From Heterobilharzia americana (taxonomy: Eukaryota > Platyhelminthes > Trematoda > Strigeidida > Schistosomatidae): a stretch of DNA of 64,000 bases. Shown piece after piece: positions 56,040 to 64,000 of the stretch. The stretch lies in the NCBI GenBank assembly GCA_944470555.2, contig OX104134.1, forward strand, positions 98,946,701-99,010,700, written 5' to 3'. Every line of letters starts with the position of its first letter. Position 1 is the stretch's first letter. The position numbers and the translations under genes were made by a program. A model generated the notes under the pieces. It was given only the letters and a program-made list of their open reading frames with translations. It had not been told where the DNA came from and did not search any database.

Positions 56040-56115
56040 ATAGAGGAGATGATGTCACTCGACGGAAGGCAAATAGACTTGGTTGATTAGTCTCAAATAG
56101 GACATATCTTATTTC
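56040..56115 (+). repeat. Smalpha-like (family A) fragment
   Basis: GGTTGATTAGTCTCAAATAG then GACATATC: CTGATGA reads TTGATTA, stem II is partly kept, and the GAAAC block is gone. Confidence 0.5.
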
Positions 56116-56409
56116 CACAATTTCGCTGGTATACGTTACTATAAAAGATTATTCCAAAATTTGACGTACCTGAAGTCTGGAGGTTTCATAAGAATTTGAT
56201 TTCATTTGGGCAACTGGAAACAGTGAATGCTTACTTTATAAATGTTACTATGGTATTATTGAAGGGACCTGACCAACTCAGTTTTCACGAATTCATTATT
56301 TTTGCTAGACAGAATGCTTCGTATGCATACACAAACCTATATCTCTTCACATTTGAAAGTGATCTTGCCAATAATAACACGTACAATCTAATTAATAAAT
56401 AAAATGTAG

Positions 56410-56965
56410 TTCTAACAGTTCTTCTTCGTAGGCATCGTACCACAGACCATATGTCAGTTTTTACCATGTCAGTAATGTAGAAGTCGGGGGTGGAGTCTTG
56501 GAAAGAAGAGGAAAGTCAAGCAGTGTAGTTATGAACCTTCATCGAATCAGCTGTGTGAGACATATGTTATGCATACCTGGTCTTAGTGTGACCTGCCTCA
56601 CGTTGTTAGCTGAATTAGTTTTAGGTTGGTGAAGGATCAGAAGTGGCCAGAGTGAAACACGGTATTATTCCATGAAGTCTTTGACTGCTGGTGTGAGCCG
56701 TATAGGGAAGTGTAGACCTCTCGGTTAAGGTTTGGATGAAGACAGTTGAAGACTATGTTGGTGATGTGACTGAGAATCGATCTCTGTGGTGTAAATATAT
56801 CTTGATATTATCTTCATTGTAGTCGTCATACTGAATATCAGTATTCCCTCGTTCTTTTTCGTCCCATTTTGATTACTGTCCCCCACTTTTGACTGCTGAT
56901 ATGAGGTGTAGCAACTTGAACCACTACGCAGAAACACCAGATCTCTTGTCAACGTTATCTGTCTT
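56410..56965 (+). mobile_element. 3' fragment of the second non-LTR family
   Basis: C-terminal domain and 3' UTR of the family at 29.7-32.3 kb. CGAATCAGCTGTGTGAGACATATG corresponds to the RLRWxxHxLRMP segment, and YYSMKSLTAGVSRIGKC is readable near 56665-56715. It matches 49200-49620 in reverse. 5'-truncated. Confidence 0.65.
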
Positions 56966-57519
56966 TATCCATTGAAAGTATTTTCTTTTTTTAGTGACAC
57001 AATGAACTATGTGGTAATCAATTAATACTCTTTATGACCACCATGATGTTATGCCTTGTACATAAAAGGCTTAAGCCTACAGAAAGGGATTTATTTAACA
57101 AACTGCTTTGTACAGCGAACGAGAAGCACTAATGTTTTACGCAGAAATCAATTTAGTGAATTTCAACCTGAACTGGTGATTACCTATCCTTGCAAAATGT
57201 CTCCTTAGACAATTCTGTGCACATACAATCAAAACATTATATGCAAAATAAATTCATTTCAATTCATTTACATCCTTCTCATCTGAATACAATCTTTTGG
57301 AAGACTCATTAGATATGATCAAAGAAATAAAGAATAAAAATACCTTGATTGAAGATATAGCATTTCACTTTATTTTTATTACCTAGGACAGTGAATGTTT
57401 CAGAGTCGATTGGAAAAGGTTAGAATTGTGATTTGATTGTGTAACGGTGCAAAATCTGTCGGAATCCATATGATGTGTGGATGCAGAAAAATAATTTCAA
57501 GTCACAGTAGTTAGTCATG
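56966..57519. other. No gene recognised
   Basis: AT-rich; nothing recognised. Confidence 0.35.
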
Positions 57520-57760
57520 ATGAACTGACATCAGTTGAAGAATATGAGAGAATTAAACAGCTGTTTGGTCATAGTATGGGGCACCTCAGTGAAGTACACC
57601 AATGACCCCGTCAGTGACCATCAGGCCTCTGGGTGATCGCCTTAGCCATTCAATGGTAGATGGTTTCGTACTTCTCTCAATTCGAGATAAGGTGTAACCT
57701 ATCATTCAAGATCATCAGTTGGCACCCGCATAACTTCTAACACGTATGACCCCACAAGTC
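57520..57760 (-). repeat. Family B SINE, minus arm with head
   Basis: Left terminus GTCATGATGAACTGACATCAG, hammerhead remnant (CTGAGGT and ATGACCAAAC on minus, 57560-57610), tRNA-like head near 57630-57700. No right arm terminus recognised. Confidence 0.6.
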
Positions 57761-58530
57761 ATGGCTTTTTATTAGAACTTCAGGATATCCATCTCGAATT
57801 GTTAACGGCTAGCTGAAATGCTCAGTCCTGTTTGAAGTCGTGTCTAGTTTTCTTATTTGTGATACACTTCAATTTCTTAAGGGTATTACAGATTTTATTG
57901 CTTTAAATAAAGTGATTTCTTCACTGAACATTACTTCGTTGTTCACAACTGTTTCATTCACTGAAATTTTCTGTTAGTGTGCGTGTGTGACTACGCACAT
58001 ACAGATAATTTATATATTGAACTTCAGACTAGCTGTTTAAAAGGGGTCTTGTTGAGGTGTACATTTAATGTCCATTTTAGTTGCAATACTGAAATCTCCA
58101 GACAGGCAGAACTATAATGAATTCGCCTCTGGGACTATTATTACGGGTGTTTTTCATTTTGAAAGTAAGAAATACTCAACGTACTCAAACTATTTAATAC
58201 CTTGACTGTTATAGGAGATATATAAAAGAACGACACGTTAGTTATCTATGATGATGGAGATCTGAACGACATTCACCTTACATTGAGTAGCCTTCATTCA
58301 ATCAATCGGTAGAATTTTCTTCGTTGTAAAAGTTCAGTTGGCTTTTACAAACTGTAAACTGTTCTCCTTGTTTGGTCCCCTGATCTAATTCAGCTGCTCT
58401 TGATGGACAAGGTACATCATCCGTAGCCCCAGAATGCTTTCTACACATATACCAGCGTATGTTTTAACTTGGTTACACAAAGCCGAAAAACGATTACTAT
58501 CCCAGAACGTTTGATTGACTTCCAAAACTC
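57761..58530. other. No gene recognised
   Basis: AT-rich; nothing recognised. Confidence 0.35.
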
Positions 58531-58531
58531 T

Positions 58532-58747
58532 TCAAATCCAGAAAGTCACTTCAAAATTATAGATAAAATCCTCCCAAATCCATTTCCAACTTCTTAATGC
58601 ACCTAAAGTCTTTGCTTTCCATGAATTAAGGCCTGATCTTTGTATACCACCGTTATTGTTATCATTATTAACTTTACTTTGAATGGTTTCTGGTGTTATT
58701 TCACTCAATAGTTCCAAGCTTTTCAGAAAACAGTGGAATATACCCAT
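58532..58747 (-). CDS. Candidate exon, unknown product
   Basis: On the minus strand a long T-rich tract (58755-58800) precedes TTTTCTGAAAAG. The frame is then open and encodes LELLSEITPETIQSKVNNDN, NNGGIQRSGLNSWKAK and ALRSWKWIWEDFIYNFEVTF before TGA. The Asn-rich insertion and Trp-rich end look like real coding sequence. No consensus donor; it could be a terminal exon, perhaps alternative. It lies upstream of the channel exon on the same strand, but no DEG/ENaC motif is visible. Confidence 0.3.
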   Translation of the reverse strand: MGIFHCFLKSLELLSEITPETIQSKVNNDNNNGGIQRSGLNSWKAKTLGALRSWKWIWEDFIYNFEVTFWI

Positions 58748-59196
58748 TCGATTATAAGAAAAGACAAAAAAGACAATTAAGAAATGAAAAAAATTCTCTT
58801 CTCAATGAAGGCATTTACTGAGCACGTTTCTTAAGCAAACATGTATTTACCATCCACTTGCTTATCTAGCAACCGGAGAACAGAGATGCAGCTTAAGCTC
58901 ACTAACAGAACACTTTGTGAATTTAGTTCTGTCAGCTCCTCTAGAAGGTTCGATCAAGCTACTCAGACAGAATGAGATTAAGGCATCTGAGTATATCCAC
59001 AAGTTTAGGCCAGCGCTTTATGTCTAGTAAAAGTACTTTCAACTTTTAGTGTTCCCATGGTCATCAAAAAGCCCTAATTGTCCTAGATAGTTCGCATATT
59101 ACGCAATTATATTCATTTTCTTAATCTCTTGTTCATTTTTCTACTCCATAACCTCGTCTATATTATGCAACTTCCTTTTCTTTATTCATGATGTTT
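58748..59196. other. No gene recognised
   Basis: AT-rich sequence between two exon candidates. Confidence 0.35.
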
Positions 59197-59463
59197 TTAC
59201 GTCTGATAGAAAATCATTCTGGAGTTTCCTACCCTTTTGTGATAAATATTAACAAATGCACAGCTTAGAAAATGACTATGGTGAATAGAAAAGTTTTTCT
59301 TCGCTGAGATCTCCATTTTCTTGTCTTTGCAAAGAAAACTGATGAATATTTGTAGCTCAGGGTGTGTATTTTCGTTCCAAGTGACTGACTTCATTCTAAC
59401 CAACTTATCTGATCCACTTATATGGTACTTTATTTGTTTACCGCTTCCATCAAATTTACACAC
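59197..59463 (-). CDS. Weak candidate exon
   Basis: After TTATTTAACTCAG (acceptor-like, minus strand) the frame encodes CKFDGSGKQIKYHISGSDKL then VRMKSVTWNENTHPELQIFI and a lysine-rich stretch. A possible donor, AAAAGG then GTAGGA, lies near 59222. No family recognised. Same strand as the channel exon. Confidence 0.2.
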   Translation of the reverse strand: MCKFDGSGKQIKYHISGSDKLVRMKSVTWNENTHPELQIFISFLCKDKKMEISAKKNFSIHHSHFLSCAFVNIYHKRVGNSRMIFYQT

Positions 59464-59744
59464 CTTTCTGAGTTAAATAACTTCTATGAACGATTCTACA
59501 TATTATGTAATCTACTTTGTGATTGTTCATATCAGTAATTTCATCATAATAACTATTATTATTGCTGATCAGTGGTTTGTTTTCCTCATGGGATGTAATT
59601 TTACAAATATTTTTTAATTATACGAATGTACACCTCGCGAATAAATTCTTCGAAAAGTGTCTCCTCATTGAATATCTTGTTTTTAATGTCAGAATGGAAG
59701 TTATTAAATTAGAGGCATGGTTAAACTAACAATGGTTTAGCATT

Positions 59745-59995
59745 CAGCTGGAGAGCACATAGTTCAGTATAGTTTTTATTATACTGACATCAGCTGGGGA
59801 ACTGCTGAGTGCCCGTGGGCACTGGATAGCTGTTTTACCTTCGTACGCCTCAACACTGCACACTTACAACTCCAAAAGGAGCTGTGTATAGGGAAGTAAG
59901 ATCCCAAGGCAAACACACTGACTCTCAGCCATCTGATGGAAATCAACCACAGTCAGATTCTGCTCATACCTCTAGCTTCTAAAGGCCAAAGAAGG
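59745..59995 (-). repeat. Family B SINE, minus arm
   Basis: ATACTGACATCAGCTGGGG, GGGCACTGGATAGCTG, TTTTACC and CTTCGTACGCCTCAACACTG: the stem I half GCACTGGATAGCTG is preserved, the core is degraded. The head region is to the right. Confidence 0.55.
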
Positions 59996-60005
59996 GAGTT
60001 TTTGC

Positions 60006-60191
60006 TTGTTTAAGATTCTAATAGCTTTAACTGTTTCTACCTCATACCTCAAATGCACCAGGTTGCAGGATGTTGTGCTGTTGAAAGACTTTGGACGAAC
60101 AAAGTTGAAAGATTTTAAAACATACTCCCCCACTATAGCAGACCTCTATCTGTCTATTCTTCCAGCACACACTTCCGCAAAAGTGGACTGA
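60006..60191 (+). other. 61-codon ORF, probably not a gene
   Basis: Encodes a hydrophobic start and a basic middle. No motif, promoter or splice context. Reported only because it follows a repeat boundary. Confidence 0.1.
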
Positions 60192-60499
60192 TTGAGAGTC
60201 TTCCAGAGTAATTAGATTTCTAATTTTCCTGTTATTCTATTAGCATTATAGTGTCTTTTGAAAGTTATTTGCACAAAATTAGCTTCTTTTCTGTGATGCA
60301 ACCCTACTCTTGTTTGTTTTCTGCATTCGTGCTAGTTTTGAATGAACTTCAACAGTTTTCCGATGTGGCATCGATACGCTTTTCTGCTGATCTGATACCG
60401 TCATCTTTGGTCTCTTGGTATCTTAGTTTCCCTGTTTTAGATAGATTTCTATTCAAGGTGATTTTATAGCTTAGTGGCAAATTCATATGATCAGTGCTT

Positions 60500-61574
60500 C
60501 ACTCAACTCTTATGTTTTCGCAGACCCAATTCAAAAATGTTTTAATAATTTCTTCTCTCACATTACAAGATAAACTAAAAATTGTTATTAACAGTCATCA
60601 GGTGATAAGCAGATTGTTTGTTTGGTGGATTTAGTACAGATTTAAAATTTGTCGCCCGCAGGTCTTGTGTAAAATGTAGTTTTATCAATTTTTGATCTTC
60701 GAGTGGTTTCTTCTTGGCGTGCAAATAATATGGGTCTCAGTATGTTGCATGTAAATAGTGAGAAATCATAGTACAAGTGGACTATCTTGGTTATGTTGCG
60801 AGTTGTCAGAATTTCTCCTTCAGTGATTCGGGACCTTGACCTGATGGATTAATTCATGATTAGTTGTTTCATTTGATTGCTGTGTAATTGACTGACTGCA
60901 TAGATTTTCCCATTGGTTATTTCTTTGCCTGATCTCTCACCTTGTTGTTGTTTATCATTTTCCTCATCGACTGGTAAATGATTAGGTTGATATCTATGCA
61001 TCACTGGACTACTGACTCACCGAATGCCAAGCTCCCAAGAAATCTCCGATATTCCTTGTATTTCCTTTGTCCAATATTTCTACTTTTTGTAAAACAATTC
61101 ATTTCTATAGCTATCCTGATAGATTGACATGATCGACGAAATGTCGCGAAGTTTAGCAGACGGCCGAAGTTCATCTGGACAGAGGTGAAGTGGGCGGCCA
61201 CTTTGTTAAATGCAGTGCTAATCGCAGGTATTGCAGTTGATTTTGTAAATTATATTTTGTTTTACTCATTCGACTATTTCATCCATTGGTTTGTATATAA
61301 TGGCTTGAAGGGAATGTTTTGATTTGTCTATGATCTAAACTGATTCCAAGTGATCTCAGTAACCTGATCGTAATCTATGATATATCCTTTGTGTATAGCA
61401 AAAAGATCCGTTTTGTGATTTCCATGAATGAGATTATGGTTCACGATGAATGGTACAGACATCTTTTAGTGAAGTATCCTGGGTGACTGTTCTTTTTAGA
61501 ACCAAAATCGAATAGTTTTCTTCGTTTCTGCGTAAAGTTGTTGTTCTTGCTCTTTTGAATGAAAACTGTAAGCA

Positions 61575-61611
<37 letters not shown>

Positions 61612-61760
61612 TGATTTGAATACATGCTACTGAGAACCTTTGCCATAAAGTGATGACATTTTGGTCTATTACTGTTGCTTTGATTGCGTAATTCAAAAGA
61701 TTGTTTTTCGAAATCACCAGGCTCTAGATCATAAACAGTTATCCAAATGTACAAATTCCC
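60500..61760 (-). mobile_element. Penelope-like element remnant, third lineage
   Basis: On minus: CLQFSFKRARTTTLRRNEEN and SILVLKRTVTQDTSLKDVC (61560-61440), then, after frame changes, KQNIIYKINCNTCD, stop, HCI, stop, QSGRPLHL (about 61265-61190). This is a GIY-YIG core, with IIYKINCNTCD as GIY and a QSGRPL block in place of GQ-T-GR. ELRPSAKLRD follows. The ORFs at 61434-61754 and 61001-61201 are pieces or shadows of it. A TA microsatellite interrupts it. Confidence 0.6.
61578..61609. repeat. (TA)n microsatellite inside Penelope-like remnant
   Basis: About 32 bases of AT alternation. It produces the YIYIYIYI run in the minus ORF. Confidence 0.95.
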
Positions 61761-63892
61761 AAAGTCTAGCTATGCTTAAAAGTACCACACATCTGGTCCT
61801 TATTTTGCACTGGTGACCTTAGAAACCTTAATTTTCAAGTTTTATAATCTCGTTGACATAAAGTGTTGTTTGTAACTTTTTCAAATAATCACTTAATTAA
61901 TCTTCAGTCAGTAACTTAAAAATGACAATACAGTTAATTTGATTTACTTTTCAGTAACCAGAAATAAATTTCGTCTAATCTCTTTATCTTCAAGGACCTA
62001 CAGTTCGCTGAACTAATTGTAGTATAAACGTAGCAAAATGGAAAACTACGTCCGATGTTCAATACCAGTGAATATTGAATTAGGTAACATAACAGGAAAA
62101 AACCTATATAATGGGTAGGTTATGAATTTGAATGTTGGTGTACATGGTAAGAAATATACAATTTAACATTTAAACTCATATAATCATGTAACCTAATGAA
62201 GATTGTCTTGTTCAGACATCAGTTATCTAACAACAGAAACAACAGATCTGATTTCTGAGAAATGATTGACATGAACTGAACACTAGAATTCACTAATACA
62301 TCTTTGCATATCTCATTATTTCAAATTTCATTTTAAAATTATAATTATTAACAGAGGTGTTTTGTTTAAAGTCATGTTTCGTATAGGTAGTGAATTTTGA
62401 ATTTTTAATCATTGTTTACTTTTGAGGGTATAAAAGTGTTATATTGTATATTTTAGAACTGAATCAATTCGTTATACAGAGTAATTAAAATATAAGCGTC
62501 CTACTACAGCAATCCATTTTTAGTTGTTATCACACTAGTTAACACTTCTCGAGAATGCATGAAAAAAAATCAGAATGGAACCATTAAACACTTAGCATAG
62601 GTATCTTTTGATCTCAAAGAAATACACACATTTCAGCTTACTAGCAAGGTGTTCATACAAGAAGTTAAAATACCAACAGTGATTGATTAGTTCATTCTTG
62701 TAGGTTAACAAACCTTTCAGTAAACAAGTAAACAAGGAGAAGACAGACTAAACAAAGATGAACTTGGCACAGAAGTCCATTATTTCAAGTTGTTAGACTT
62801 CCTAACAGTATGCATATAAAAGGTGGATGAAAACCAATACCTTTAAAACAGACAAGATCGTATCAGAGAAGAGACAACAAATAGATCATGAAATTCGAAA
62901 TTGACGATGAATGTATGCACTTTTATCATTGTCATTGACTTTCAGTAAAATCATTTAGAGTTTCAAAGACCCCAGTTAGACAGCCCATATCTCCCTAAAC
63001 AGTAAAGAGTTTAGGCACTGTGGTGGGATTCAATTATATATTAGATTAGTTCATTTGATATACCACACAGTGATACATTACTATATACAAGATCTAGTAA
63101 GTCTTACTAGCAGTTAAAGACTTCATGAACTGGTGCTATGTCTTCACCTGATTATCCTTAACCTTTTCCCAACTCAGTCTTACTTCGGCTGATATTGAAC
63201 ATCGAATTAGGCGGTGGTCCAGATTGGGAACCATATGACTAGGGCAACTCAGTTAGTGAAGTATTTATAGACTCACCAACTGACTTACTTCAATTGCCCA
63301 GTTCCTCGTCTTAAGCTTTTGGTTATAGATATACACTGAATGTGTCGTACTGTTCTGATCTTCTTAAGAATTCCCCTCAAGTTTTCTAAGTGTACATTCG
63401 TAAGGATTTTTTAAAAATCCTGACCTTCCTCAATAAGTTTATATACATCCTTTGCATCAAACAATATATTTCCTCTATACTAGGATAGGCTTATCATTTC
63501 AACAGATTAAATTTCCATAATAAAATTTAGATAGAATTGATCCAACCATAGTTCAGTCACTTCAAAGTATAAATTAGGTCATCGTAAAATGAGATTGTTC
63601 GTTCAGTGGGACCAATATTTATTAGCTGCTTTTAAAAAAGATAACGTTACACTGGAAAACAATCCACGAAAAAAACTTTTTAAGGTCAGCCATACAAGGA
63701 CAAAAGGGAAGAAATCATGCTTACACTTGACTTGTAACATCCAATTGAACAAAACTGGTTTCTTTGTAACCATTTATTAAATTGTTTTGATACTTGCCTC
63801 AGCAATGAATACTTCAGATTTTTAGCTTATTGATCAGCCATTCAACTAACTCTATCCAATGATATGTATATATATATAGTTTACTGTTTATG
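61761..63892. other. No gene recognised
   Basis: AT-rich DNA with no repeat match. The 63-codon ORF at 63589-63780 is Lys-rich without a motif. A short TA run lies near 63866. Confidence 0.4.
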
Positions 63893-64000
63893 TGGACAGC
63901 TGTTTCATAGTAGTATGAAGTTACTCAGTAGTAAACACCCGCGCCCTCTTCAAGAATCAAACTCAGGACCTTCAGGTCTCGCAGTAGGCATTAGAATTCA
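63893..64000 (-). repeat. Family B SINE, minus arm, cut by window end
   Basis: GGACAGCTGTTTCATAGTAG then TATGAAGTTACTCAGTAG is the hammerhead on minus (CTGAGTAA, then ACTATGAAAC), followed by the head (GAATCAAACTCAGGACC, B-box complement). G8 and stem II are mutated. Confidence 0.65.

Noticed and set aside
61434..61754. 106-codon minus ORF as an independent gene
   Set aside because: Contains the TA microsatellite and continues into Penelope-like GIY-YIG sequence; treated as part of that element.
1..64000. CRISPR array, bacterial operons, phage
   Set aside because: No regularly spaced short repeats, no dense ORF layout and no ribosome-binding pattern; the window is eukaryotic.

Overview
The window looks like nuclear DNA of a schistosome blood fluke (genus Schistosoma; species not resolvable from this piece). 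The main reason is that tRNA-derived repeats of the Smalpha type, which carry degenerate hammerhead ribozymes, recur from end to end on both strands. RTE-like and Penelope-like retroelement remnants, AT-rich unique DNA with TA microsatellites, and sparse large exons fit the same picture. There are no operons, rRNA or tRNA genes, or CRISPR arrays.

One host gene is well supported. A 614-codon open exon on the minus strand (46879 down to 45038) encodes the C-terminal half of a DEG/ENaC (ASIC-like) channel subunit: cysteine-rich ectodomain, second membrane helix and a long Asn/Ser-rich tail. It opens with GTG directly after a splice acceptor, so it is an internal or last exon; the 5' exons were not found. 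Everything from 46880 to 64000 may be its intron. A 170-codon ORF near 18.2-18.7 kb and short acceptor-flanked ORFs near 21.1, 58.6 and 59.3 kb are weak gene or exon candidates.

The rest is mostly decayed mobile DNA. An RTE-like family has four copies (1-1275 minus, 11411-11959 minus, 15160-16500 plus, 49904-53293 minus; the last about 3.4 kb and nearly full length). A second AP-endonuclease non-LTR family has one long dead copy (about 29.7-32.3 kb plus) and two 3' fragments (49.2-49.6 kb minus, 56.4-57.0 kb plus). Penelope-like elements with GIY-YIG remnants lie near 10.6-12.0, 17.0-17.5, 27.8-28.8, 38.45-40.26, 41.6-42.4 and 60.5-61.8 kb, with a probable further one at 47.9-49.0 kb. At least three tRNA-like repeat families with hammerhead cores fill many gaps.

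The most interesting structure is the arrangement of two hammerhead repeat families. Each recurs as an inverted pair with the hammerheads at the outer ends, on opposite strands, and the tRNA-like heads facing each other. This happens at 7.0, 19.4, 24.3, 37.0, 47.3, 55.1 and 55.6 kb. The 19434-19853 pair has matching inverted termini and keeps one hammerhead with every conserved core base. A ~1.18 kb Penelope fragment flanked by ~260 bp inverted arms (16500-17680) and a 237 bp almost identical direct repeat (20480 and 22345) are the other notable structures.
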